A stretch of 64,000 bases of DNA, from NCBI RefSeq assembly GCF_029855045.1, contig NZ_CP123228.1:1860001-1924000 (forward strand), written 5' to 3'. The DNA comes from Piscinibacter sp. XHJ-5 (GTDB lineage: Bacteria > Pseudomonadota > Gammaproteobacteria > Burkholderiales > Burkholderiaceae_C). The notes beneath the pieces are model-generated. The model had not been told where the DNA came from. It searched no databases and saw nothing but the letters and a program-made list of their open reading frames with translations. Shown here one piece after another: positions 41,942-49,315 of the stretch. The number at the start of each line of letters is the position of its first letter. Position 1 is the first letter of the stretch. The translations under genes were made by a program, and so were the position numbers.

Positions 41942-42511
41942 TCAGGCGTCGAACAGGTACCCCTGGATCGTTGCACCGATGCGGCGCACGATCTCTGCGC
42001 GCTTGAGCGCGACCACCGGCGGCAGCCTGAGCACATAGCGGCACAGCGCCAGGCCAAGGATCTGCGTGGCCACCAGTCCGGCACGCGCTGCTGCCGCGGC
42101 ACGGGGCTCCTGGCAGAGCCGGGCGATCAGCGGTGCGAGCTGGGTCGCGAAGATGGCCTGCAGGCGGGCCGCGGCCGCCTCGTTGGTGACGGCGGTGCGC
42201 AACAGCGCCATCAGCGTCTCGTCGCCTTCCCAGCGGTCGAGGAAGTGCCCGACGAGCGCGGCTCCGATCGCGCTGCGCGGCAGCCCCGCCAGGTCGGGCA
42301 GCCGCAGGTCGAACTCGGCAGCGGCGGCGAACAGCCCCTCCTTGTTGCCGTAGTAGCGCATCACCATCGCCGGGTCGATGCCGGCCGCCGCCGCTATGGA
42401 GCGAATGGTCGCCGCCTGGTATCCGTGGGCAGCGAAGTGCTCGCGGGCGGCCGCCAGGATGGCGGCTCGGGTGGCGTCGGATCGGCGCGGCGCGGGTGTG
42501 TCTTCGGTCAT
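41942..42511 (-). CDS. TetR-family repressor
   Basis: The 189-residue protein has the TetR DNA-binding domain (TRAAILAAAREHFAAHGYQAATIRSIAAAAGIDPAMVMRYYGNKEGLF) and a helical ligand domain with the common C-terminal TetR_C-like region. ATG 42511 starts at the domain; the longer frame runs through the operators and is not real. It is divergent from the FAD monooxygenase gene, and two 30-bp operators lie between them. It also lies 138 bp upstream of the giant-protein operon on the same strand, so read-through is possible. Confidence 0.88.
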   Translation of the reverse strand: MTEDTPAPRRSDATRAAILAAAREHFAAHGYQAATIRSIAAAAGIDPAMVMRYYGNKEGLFAAAAEFDLRLPDLAGLPRSAIGAALVGHFLDRWEGDETLMALLRTAVTNEAAAARLQAIFATQLAPLIARLCQEPRAAAAARAGLVATQILGLALCRYVLRLPPVVALKRAEIVRRIGATIQGYLFDA

Positions 42512-42541
42512 GTCAACAAGTATAGGCCAACGCTTGTTGAC
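42512..42541. promoter_or_regulatory. TetR operator candidate 1 (GTCAACAAG-N12-CTTGTTGAC)
   Basis: Perfect 9-bp arms with a 12-bp spacer. It abuts the tetR start codon, so binding would block tetR itself. A second site of the same 30-bp geometry starts 54 bp further on. Confidence 0.7.
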
Positions 42542-42565
42542 TTTTGGTCCAGGTCGACCTACAGT

Positions 42566-42595
42566 GTCAACACATGTTGACCAACACTTGTTGAC
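42566..42595. promoter_or_regulatory. TetR operator candidate 2, just upstream of the FAD monooxygenase
   Basis: GTCAACA on the left and CTTGTTGAC on the right keep the same 30-bp span as site 1; inside it GTCAACA-CA-TGTTGAC (42566-42581) is an additional palindrome. It ends 13 bp before the monooxygenase start codon. Confidence 0.65.
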
Positions 42596-42608
42596 TTTGG
42601 AGTTCGCC

Positions 42609-43781
42609 ATGTCCCATGCATCCCCGTTCCCGGCCCCCGCCGGCGCTTTCGACACCGACGTGCTGATCGTCGGCGCAGGCCCTACCGGCCTCACCCTGGC
42701 ATCCGCGTTGGCGGCACGCGGGGTGCGGGCCACCGTCATCGATCGGCTGGCCGAAGGGGCCAACAGCTCGCGGGCCGCGGTCGTGCACGCCCGCACGCTG
42801 GAGGTGCTGGAGCCGCTCGGCGTTGTCCCGCGGCTGATCGAACGCGGTCTGCCGGCACGGCGCTTCACGATCCGCGACCGCGACCGCGTGCTGGTGCCGA
42901 TCGACTTCGACAAGCTGCCGACCTCGTACCCGTACACGCTGATGGTGTCGCAGGCGGTGACGGAGCAAGTGCTGCTCGAGCGTTTCGTCGAGCTCGGCGG
43001 AGAGGTGTTGCGGCCTCGCCGGCTTGTCGCCCTGGCGCACGACTGCTCAGGCGTCACCGCCACGCTCGAAGACGGCAGCCGGCTGCGCGCCCGCTACGCG
43101 GTCGGCGCCGATGGCGTGCACAGCACCGTGCGCGAGAGCGCGGGGATCGCGTTCTCGGGAGGCAGCTACGGTGAATCCTTCGTGCTGGCCGACGTGCGTC
43201 TCGCCGGCGGCGTGCCGCAGGCCGAGGTGATCCTCTACTTTTCGCCGGCGGGCATGGTGGTGCTGGCGCCGCTGCCCGGCGGCGTGCACCGCATCGTCGC
43301 GACGGTGGCCGACGCACCCGAGCACCCGAGCGCCGCGTACGTGCAAGCCCTGCTCGATGACCGGGGGCCCCAGCGCGAACGCGCGATCGTGCACGAAGTC
43401 CTGTGGGGATCGCGCTTTCGCGTTCACCACCGCATCGCCGATGCGTACCGCACGGGCCGCGTCGTCCTCGCCGGTGATGCCGCTCACGTCCACAGTCCTG
43501 CCGGCGGACAGGGCATGAACGCGGGCATCCTGGATGCGATGCGGCTGTCCGGCGCGCTGGTCGACGCCCTGGCCGGCGACGAGAGTGCGCTGGACCGCTA
43601 CGGCATCGAGCGCCGCCCGGTGGCGCAGCAGGTCGTGGCCCTCGCTGACCGCCTCACTCGCCTGGCGACGGTGCGCCCGGCATGGCGTGCCCTGCGAAAC
43701 CTGCTGCTGTCCACGCTGTCGTGGCTGCCGCTCTTTCGCCGCAACCTGGCGTGGCGGCTGTCGGGTCTGGTGTACCGCTAG
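42609..43781 (+). CDS. FAD-dependent aromatic-ring monooxygenase (PheA/TfdB-type)
   Basis: The 390-residue product has the FAD fold VLIVGAGPTGLTLA (about 19-32), the middle GADGVHSTVR motif and GDAAHVHSPAGGQGMNAG late, the signature of phenol-hydroxylase-like class A flavoproteins that hydroxylate phenolics or inactivate drugs (e.g. rifampicin). ATG 42609 has TGGAG at 7 bases. The usual C-terminal thioredoxin-like domain is absent, so it is of the short type. It is under the TetR divergent control region. Its TAG stop lies in the left end of the palindromic element. Confidence 0.88.
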   Translation: MSHASPFPAPAGAFDTDVLIVGAGPTGLTLASALAARGVRATVIDRLAEGANSSRAAVVHARTLEVLEPLGVVPRLIERGLPARRFTIRDRDRVLVPIDFDKLPTSYPYTLMVSQAVTEQVLLERFVELGGEVLRPRRLVALAHDCSGVTATLEDGSRLRARYAVGADGVHSTVRESAGIAFSGGSYGESFVLADVRLAGGVPQAEVILYFSPAGMVVLAPLPGGVHRIVATVADAPEHPSAAYVQALLDDRGPQRERAIVHEVLWGSRFRVHHRIADAYRTGRVVLAGDAAHVHSPAGGQGMNAGILDAMRLSGALVDALAGDESALDRYGIERRPVAQQVVALADRLTRLATVRPAWRALRNLLLSTLSWLPLFRRNLAWRLSGLVYR

Positions 43782-44047
43782 TGTCGTGAGTTGGAAATAC
43801 GTGGCGTTCGATTCGACCAGATGGTGATGATCGGGCGGCTGCGCGAAGGGGCCAATACTGGACGTATCGGCCCCTTCGCGCAGGCGACCGAGGGCGCCAT
43901 CTGGTCGAACCGAAGGCGGGCCGAAACGGGGCGATCGCCGCGTTGCAGAGTCGGGTCCATACCCCCGGTATGGACCCGACTCCGCGCCTTGCGCTCATCC
44001 TCGTTTTGGCCCGTCGAAACGCCACGTATTCCAACTCACGACACTAG
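43778..44047. mobile_element. 270-bp MITE-like element of nested palindromes, inserted in a CTAG
   Basis: Outer inverted repeats begin CTAGTGTCGTGAGTTGG (43778-43808 and 44018-44047, one extra base on the left). Inside are two branches. Branch 1: TTCGACCAGATGG (43812-43824) pairs with CCATCTGGTCGAA (43897-43909) and encloses a hairpin CTGCGCGAAGGGGCC/GGCCCCTTCGCGCAG (43839-43853/43869-43883). Branch 2: CGGGCCGAAACG (43917-43928) pairs with CGTTTTGGCCCG (44002-44013, one wobble) and encloses a 16-bp perfect hairpin GAGTCGGGTCCATACC with 3-base loop (43948-43982). No reading frame of note. TA in CTAG is present at both ends, as expected for IS630/Tc1-type insertion. Confidence 0.75.
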
Positions 44048-45315
44048 GCCTTGCAGGCGCTCCCGATGGCCCGCATGCCGGGCCGACGCACCGTGACCTG
44101 ATACAGCAGTCCGAGCACGAGCAGGTTCGCCACGCCGCCGAGCGACGCATTGGCGAACGACGGGCGATAGCTGCCGCACAGGTCGTAGAAGAGGCCGCCT
44201 TGCCAGCCGCCGAGCGCCATGCCGAGCCAGCCGAAGGACATCACGACGCCGATGGAAAGGCCGGTCCGCCCGCCCGGCGAGTGTTCGCGCGCGCACAGGA
44301 TGAACGAGGTCATCGCGCCGCTGAACACCAGTCCGAACAGCGCCGACAGCGTGTAGAGCGCGGGCCGCGATTGCATCAGCGGAAACATGAAGGCGAGGGC
44401 GGTCTGTCCCGCCGAGGCGACGATGTAGGCCTGCAGACTTCCCGCGCGCTCGGCGAGTCGGCCGAACCCCAGGCGGCCGGCCATCCCGAACACCATCATC
44501 ACGGCCAGCAGGCCGGCCGACGCCTGCCCATCCAGGCCGAGGTCCGACCCGAGCGCCGCCACATGCACGATCGGCGTGGCCATGCACAGGCAGCAGAACG
44601 TCACCGCGACGCACAGCCAGGCGAGCAGCCACGACGACGACACGCCCGGAGGGCGGCTCGGCGAGGCCGTCGCCGCCGGTGCTGCGCCATGGCGCGGCGC
44701 ATCGCGGATCCACAGGGCCAGCGGGGCCATGACGACCAGGTACAGCACGCCGAGCAGGAGGTAGGCCGGTCGCCAGCCGTACGCGAGCACGAGATGGCGC
44801 GCCAGGAAAGGCATCAATCCCTGGCCCAGGGCCCCGCCGGCCGACACCACGCCGATGGCAAGTCCCGGATTTCGCGCGAGCCACAAGCCCGCAAGGCTGT
44901 TCAGCGGCGCCATGATGGCGCCGACGCCGGCCAGGCCCAGCACGGCGTGGTACAGGTACAGCTCGAACGTGCTGTCCAGGCGCGACAGCAGCAGGAACGA
45001 GATCCCGGGCACGAGTCCACCGCAGAGGATCACGCGACGGATGGGCACGCGGTCCGCGAAGTGGCCCATGACGATCCCGCCGACGCCCGTGGCGACGCCG
45101 GCGATCGAGTACGCCAGCGAAAGGTCGGCGCGCGACCAGCCGAACTCCATGCCCAGCGGCATGAGAAACACCGCGATGTTGACGATCGCGCCGAATCCCA
45201 TGGCCACCATGGCGGCGCACGCGGCCACCATCAGCCAGGCCCGCCGCGAATGCTGCTCGCTGCCGCGTGGATCGGCGCACACGCCGTGGACGGCCTTGAC
45301 GGGAACGACAGGCAT
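44044..45315 (-). CDS. Major facilitator superfamily transporter (monocarboxylate-porter-like)
   Basis: The 423-residue protein has 12 predicted transmembrane segments with the MFS A-like loop GHFADRVPIRR between TM2 and TM3 and GFGRLAERAG in the second half. The family pattern (AYSIAGVATGVGGIVMG, LGQGLMPFLARHLVLAYGWRPAYLLLG) is that of oxalate/monocarboxylate antiporters. It probably imports a carboxylate or aromatic acid. ATG 45315 has GGAG about 10 bases before. It is divergent from the SDR/DAD operon and ends in the CTAG carrying the palindromic element. Confidence 0.88.
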   Translation of the reverse strand: MPVVPVKAVHGVCADPRGSEQHSRRAWLMVAACAAMVAMGFGAIVNIAVFLMPLGMEFGWSRADLSLAYSIAGVATGVGGIVMGHFADRVPIRRVILCGGLVPGISFLLLSRLDSTFELYLYHAVLGLAGVGAIMAPLNSLAGLWLARNPGLAIGVVSAGGALGQGLMPFLARHLVLAYGWRPAYLLLGVLYLVVMAPLALWIRDAPRHGAAPAATASPSRPPGVSSSWLLAWLCVAVTFCCLCMATPIVHVAALGSDLGLDGQASAGLLAVMMVFGMAGRLGFGRLAERAGSLQAYIVASAGQTALAFMFPLMQSRPALYTLSALFGLVFSGAMTSFILCAREHSPGGRTGLSIGVVMSFGWLGMALGGWQGGLFYDLCGSYRPSFANASLGGVANLLVLGLLYQVTVRRPGMRAIGSACKA

Positions 45316-45562
45316 TGCGAGAAACTCCGCTGCGTGGGTAGGGCGGCACGGCAAGAGCGCCGCGCAACCCTCCAATCGCAAAGTCTCGGCAAAAGGCGAC
45401 AGCGGCGCGCGGTCGACCCCCGCAACGGCCACCGCCGCCATCGGCCCGCGGCAACGCTCAGCCGCGCGCTTCCAGCGTCTTGGTGACCTGGGACGCCATC
45501 GTGAAGGCGGCATGACGGCAGAGATCGATGTGGCAGGATCGCGCCAGGCCCTCGCCCCGACT

Positions 45563-45580
45563 CTCTCCCAAGCGGGAGAG
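45563..45580. repeat. Short CTCTCCC/GGGAGAG hairpin, dispersed-repeat type
   Basis: CTCTCCC (45563-45569) pairs with GGGAGAG (45574-45580) over AAGC, in the context CTCGCCCCGACTCTCTCCC that is common as an intergenic repeat in proteobacteria. It resembles the hairpin after the porin. It lies in the 328-bp region 45316-45643 between divergent genes; the left part (45458-45550) has a minus-strand open frame without start, possibly a gene remnant. Confidence 0.5.
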
Positions 45581-45643
45581 ACGACCGTCCTGCCTCGTCC
45601 TCGACGGCGGAAAGCGGCGGGGGTGCAGCCAGCCGAGACGCCC

Positions 45644-46393
45644 ATGGACGACCTGCCCACCTTCGATTCCCGCCTGTTCGTCGACCGCCAGGTGCTCGTT
45701 GTCGGAGGCACCTCCGGCATCGGTGCCGGCATCGCGGCGGCGTTCTCGAGCCTGGGCGCGAAGGTGATGGTCACCGGCGCCAGCGATGACGATGTCGCTG
45801 CGGCAGGCGCCGATCCGCAGCTTCGAGGCGCCGGCTGCATGGCGCTGGACGTGCGTGACGATGCCGCGGTCCGGGGTTGCGTCGATGGCTTGGCCACGCT
45901 CGACGTGCTGGTGAACTGCGCCGGCGTCCTGCGGCGCGGCGCCGAGATGGATCCCCACGTCTTTGCCGAGGTGGTGGACATCAACCTCAACGGCACCCTG
46001 CGCACCTGTGCGGCCGCGCGCGACAAGCTGCGCGCGAGCCGCGGCTCGATCATCAACACCGCGTCCATGCTGAGCTTCTTCGGCGGTGCGCTGGTGCCGG
46101 GCTATTCCGCCAGCAAGGGCGGCGTGGCGCAGCTGACCAAGTCCCTGGCCATCGCGTACGCGCAGGACGGCATCCGCGTCAACGCGGTGGCACCCGGCTG
46201 GATCGCCACGCGCCTCACCGATGCGTTGCAGTCCGACCCGGCGCGCAGCGATCCGATCGTCGCGCGCACGCCGCTTCAGCGCTGGGGGCTGCCCCGCGAC
46301 GTGGCGGGCCCCGTGCTCTTCCTGGCTTCTCCCGCGGCTGCCTTCGTGACCGGCGTGATCCTTCCGGTCGACGGGGGCTACCTCGTCACCTGA
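45644..46393 (+). CDS. Short-chain dehydrogenase/reductase
   Basis: The 249-residue protein shows VVGGTSGIGAGIA (nucleotide binding), NCAGVL, the catalytic Ser (NTASMLS) and YSASKGG (Tyr and Lys), and an end with PVDGGY. It is a classical SDR using NAD(P)H on an alcohol or ketone. ATG 45644 starts ahead of the Rossmann fold; the longer frame is a shadow of the MFS gene. It is followed after 21 bp by the DAD-like cupin, so it could prepare that enzyme's hydroxyketone substrate (inference). Confidence 0.85.
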   Translation: MDDLPTFDSRLFVDRQVLVVGGTSGIGAGIAAAFSSLGAKVMVTGASDDDVAAAGADPQLRGAGCMALDVRDDAAVRGCVDGLATLDVLVNCAGVLRRGAEMDPHVFAEVVDINLNGTLRTCAAARDKLRASRGSIINTASMLSFFGGALVPGYSASKGGVAQLTKSLAIAYAQDGIRVNAVAPGWIATRLTDALQSDPARSDPIVARTPLQRWGLPRDVAGPVLFLASPAAAFVTGVILPVDGGYLVT

Positions 46394-46414
46394 AATTGCC
46401 GAGCAGGAGTCAAC

Positions 46415-46903
46415 ATGATCGTCCAGCTTCCCGGCATCCGGCCGGAGATCGCGCAGCAGGCCATCCCGGACGACGAGCGCGTGTGGGTGCCTCAGGCGAA
46501 AGACGTCTGGTTCAGGCCGCTGTTGCTCAACACCGTGACGGGCAGCTGGTGCAACCTGCTGCGCGTTCGCAAGTCCGGCGTGCTGTCGCGGCACATCCAT
46601 CCGTCGTGGGTGACCGGCCTGGTCCTGAAGGGCGCATGGCGCTACCTCGAGCACGACTGGGTCGCCGTCGAGGGCAGCTTCGTCTACGAGCCGCCGGGCG
46701 AAATCCACACGCTGGTCGTCGACGAGGCCGTCGGCGCGCAGGAGATGATCACCTTCTTCAACATCCACGGCGCGATGGTCTACGTCGACGAGGCAGGCGC
46801 TGTCACCGGGTATGAAGACGTCTTCACCAAGATCGAGATGTGCCGCAAGCACTACCGCGAATGCGCACTGGGCGAAGGCTACGTGGATCAGTTCGTGCGA
46901 TAG
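46415..46903 (+). CDS. 2,4'-dihydroxyacetophenone-dioxygenase-like cupin
   Basis: The 162-residue protein closely follows the DAD family pattern: VWVPQAKDVWFRPLLLN, GSWCNLLRVRKSGVLSRH, then LKGAWRYLEHDWVA and FVYEPPGEIHTLVV, GYEDVFTKIEMCR. Likely iron ligands are His60, His62 and His98. The family cleaves the C-C bond of 2,4'-dihydroxyacetophenone to 4-hydroxybenzoate and formate. The substrate of this member may differ. It has an upstream GGAG-like site (CAGGAG) and follows the SDR gene. Confidence 0.87.
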   Translation: MIVQLPGIRPEIAQQAIPDDERVWVPQAKDVWFRPLLLNTVTGSWCNLLRVRKSGVLSRHIHPSWVTGLVLKGAWRYLEHDWVAVEGSFVYEPPGEIHTLVVDEAVGAQEMITFFNIHGAMVYVDEAGAVTGYEDVFTKIEMCRKHYRECALGEGYVDQFVR

Positions 46904-46999
46904 ACGCGCCCCGTCCACGTTGCCCGGCATGACACCTGCGGCGTCCGGGCCGCCGCACGGCCTGCTTGCCCCAATCGGCGGCTGCGGTTAAACCGGCGC

Positions 47000-48064
47000 A
47001 TGGATCCCACGCCGCCCATCGAGCCGATGCTCGCCAAGCTCGTCGACGAGCTTCCCGCCGACCCGGGCTTTCTCTTCGAGCCGAAGTGGGACGGCTTCCG
47101 GGCGATCGTCTTCCGCACCGCGGACGAGACCCTGCTGCAGAGCCGCGACCTCAAGCCGCTGAACCGCTACTTCCCCGAGCTGGCGCAGGCGCTGCACGAC
47201 GCGCTGCCCAAGGGCTGCGTGCTCGACGGCGAGATCGTCGTCGTGTCGCCCCGCGGGCTCGACTTCGACGCGCTGCAGCAGCGCATCCATCCCGCCGCCT
47301 CGCGCATCGCCAAGCTCGCACTGGAGACGCCGGCGCGCTTCGTCGCGTTCGACCTGCTCGGCGCGGGCGGCCGGTCGACGATGGGGCTGGCGCAGGCCGA
47401 GCGGCGCACGCGCCTGGAGCGGCTGCTCGGCAGCATGAAGCCGCCGCTGCACCTGACGCCGATGACGCGCGATCGGGCCGAGGCGCAGCGCTGGCTGCAG
47501 CACTTCGAGGGCGCCGGGCTCGACGGCGTGATCGCCAAGCTCGAGTCGGCGGTCTATCAGCCGGGCAAGCGGGCGATGCTGAAGATCAAGCATGTGCGCA
47601 GCGCTGACTGCGTGGTCGCAGGCTTCCGCTGGTACAAGGACCGCACCGATGCGATCGGCTCGCTGCTGCTGGGTCTCCACGACGACGCGGGCGTGCTGCA
47701 GCACGTCGGCGTGACCTCGTCGTTCACGATGGCGATGCGCCAGCAGCTCCTGCAAGAGCTCGCCCCGCTGCGCGAGCGCGCCCTCGAGTCGCACCCGTGG
47801 CGCGCCTGGGCGGGCGCGGTGGTGGGCGATGCGCAGCGCATGCCCGGCGCGCAGAGCCGCTGGAGCGGCGGCAAGGATCTCAGCTGGGAGCCGCTGCGGC
47901 CGGAGCGTGTCTGCGAGGTGCGCTACGACCACCTGCAGGGCAACCGCTTCCGCCACGCGACGGTGTTCATGCGCTGGCGGCCGGACAAGCCGCCGCAGGA
48001 GTGCCGCTACGACCAGCTGGAGGTGACCACGCCCTACGAGCTGGCAAAAGTGTTCGGGGCGTGA
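47000..48064 (+). CDS. ATP-dependent DNA ligase (LigC/LigD ligase-domain type)
   Basis: The 354-residue product has the adenylation motif EPKWDGFRAI with Lys29 as AMP acceptor, DGEIVVVS (motif III), FVAFDLL (IIIa), GLDGVIAKL (motif IV) and MLKIK (motif V), followed by an OB-fold with RPERVCEVRYDHLQGNRFRH. No nuclease or polymerase domain is attached. It is 14 bp from the convergent polymerase gene. Stand-alone ligase plus separate LigD-type polymerase is the arrangement of LigC/Prim-PolC systems, used in repair of short gaps; Ku is not seen in the window. Confidence 0.92.
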   Translation: MDPTPPIEPMLAKLVDELPADPGFLFEPKWDGFRAIVFRTADETLLQSRDLKPLNRYFPELAQALHDALPKGCVLDGEIVVVSPRGLDFDALQQRIHPAASRIAKLALETPARFVAFDLLGAGGRSTMGLAQAERRTRLERLLGSMKPPLHLTPMTRDRAEAQRWLQHFEGAGLDGVIAKLESAVYQPGKRAMLKIKHVRSADCVVAGFRWYKDRTDAIGSLLLGLHDDAGVLQHVGVTSSFTMAMRQQLLQELAPLRERALESHPWRAWAGAVVGDAQRMPGAQSRWSGGKDLSWEPLRPERVCEVRYDHLQGNRFRHATVFMRWRPDKPPQECRYDQLEVTTPYELAKVFGA

Positions 48065-48078
48065 CGGCGCACGACCGC

Positions 48079-49305
48079 CTACGCGGACTTGCGCGCGCCC
48101 GGCCGCAACGCCGGCGGCACGCGCGTCAGGTTGATGCGCACCCGATACCACAGCGACGAGCGGCCCCGCATGCGGTCCACCAGCACGTCCGAGGGCTCGA
48201 GGTGGGCGGCGGCCTGCGGATGGCTGGCCTTCCACGCTTCGGCGGCCGCGACGGCGTCGGCCTCGCGGTCGGCGCGGGCGATCTCGATCAGCGGCGTGGC
48301 GCGGCGTGAGGTCGAGGGCGGCGCGCGACGAGGCTCGCCGGGCGCCTTTCGGTAATGCGGCGGCCAGGGGGCATCGCCCTGGCCTTCGGCCTCCTGGCGG
48401 GCCGAGAGCTCGAGCAACGGCTCCAGGGAACCGGCGTGGTCGTCGATGGCCGCGTGCGCGTCGCCGCTCGCCTGCCATCGCTCGGGCACGGTCCACAGCG
48501 TGAAGTCGGCAGGGTCGCAGTGGTCGAGCTCCTGCCAGGTGAGCGGCATGGACACGCGCGCGTCGGGCCTCGGCCGCACCGAGTACGCGGAGCTGACGGT
48601 GCGGTCCTTCGCGTTCTGGTTGTAGTCGATGAAGACGCCGCGCCGCTCTTCCTTCCACCAGGCACTGGTGGCCAGCTCGGGGGCGCGGCGCTCGACTTCG
48701 CGGGCCAGCGCCAACGCGGCCCGACGCACCTGGTCGAAGGTCCAGCGGCGCTCGATGCGCACCAGCACGTGCACGCCACGCGAGCCGGAGGTCTTGGGCC
48801 AGCCGGTGAGTCCGACCTGCGTCAGCGCCTCGTGGACCAGGTGCGCGACCTGGCGGATCTGCGGCCATTCCACGCCCGGCACGGGGTCGAGATCGACGCG
48901 CAGCTCGTCCGGGTGATCGAGGTCGTCGGCGCGCACCGGGTGCGGATGCAGCTCGAGGCAGGCGAGGTTGGCCATCCAGGCGAGATCGGCCGCATGGCGC
49001 GGCACCACCTCGTCGGCGCTGCGGCCGGAGGGGAAGCGGATCGACGCGACCTCCAGCCATTCGGGCCGCGTGGCCGGGGCGCGCTTCTGGAAGAAGAACT
49101 CGCCGCCGAAGCCGTCGGGGTAGCGCACCAGCACGCACGGGCGTCCGCCGGCACCGCGCAGCGCGCCCTCGGCGACGGCGACGTAGTAGTTCACGAGGTC
49201 GAGCTTGCGCACCTTGGCATCGGGGATCAGCAGCTTGTCCGGGTGCGTCACGACGACTTCGCGATCGACGATCGTCAGCCTGATCTCGTCCTTCGCCTTG
49301 GCCAT
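48079..49305 (-). CDS. LigD-type primase-polymerase (Prim-PolC-like)
   Basis: The 408-residue protein has the AEP polymerase fold of the LigD POL domain: NYYVAVAEGALRG, FFFQKRAP, the metal-binding ELRVDLDPVPG, GVHVLVRI with the conserved His, and RTVSSAYSVRPRP. It extends about 80 residues beyond the usual domain (ATPLIEIARADREADAVAAAEAW and the closing VLVDRMRGRSSLWYRVRINL), as in actinobacterial homologues. ATG 49305 is used, GTG 49311 is possible. It starts 10 bp after the racemase gene and is convergent with the ligase. Confidence 0.9.
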   Translation of the reverse strand: MAKAKDEIRLTIVDREVVVTHPDKLLIPDAKVRKLDLVNYYVAVAEGALRGAGGRPCVLVRYPDGFGGEFFFQKRAPATRPEWLEVASIRFPSGRSADEVVPRHAADLAWMANLACLELHPHPVRADDLDHPDELRVDLDPVPGVEWPQIRQVAHLVHEALTQVGLTGWPKTSGSRGVHVLVRIERRWTFDQVRRAALALAREVERRAPELATSAWWKEERRGVFIDYNQNAKDRTVSSAYSVRPRPDARVSMPLTWQELDHCDPADFTLWTVPERWQASGDAHAAIDDHAGSLEPLLELSARQEAEGQGDAPWPPHYRKAPGEPRRAPPSTSRRATPLIEIARADREADAVAAAEAWKASHPQAAAHLEPSDVLVDRMRGRSSLWYRVRINLTRVPPALRPGARKSA

Positions 49306-49315
49306 GGGCACCAGC

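Noticed and set aside
43778..44047. Integron attC site
   Set aside because: The palindromes are nested in two branches with 30-bp outer repeats, and no integrase or gene cassette structure is present; the CTAG ends fit a transposon-type insertion better.
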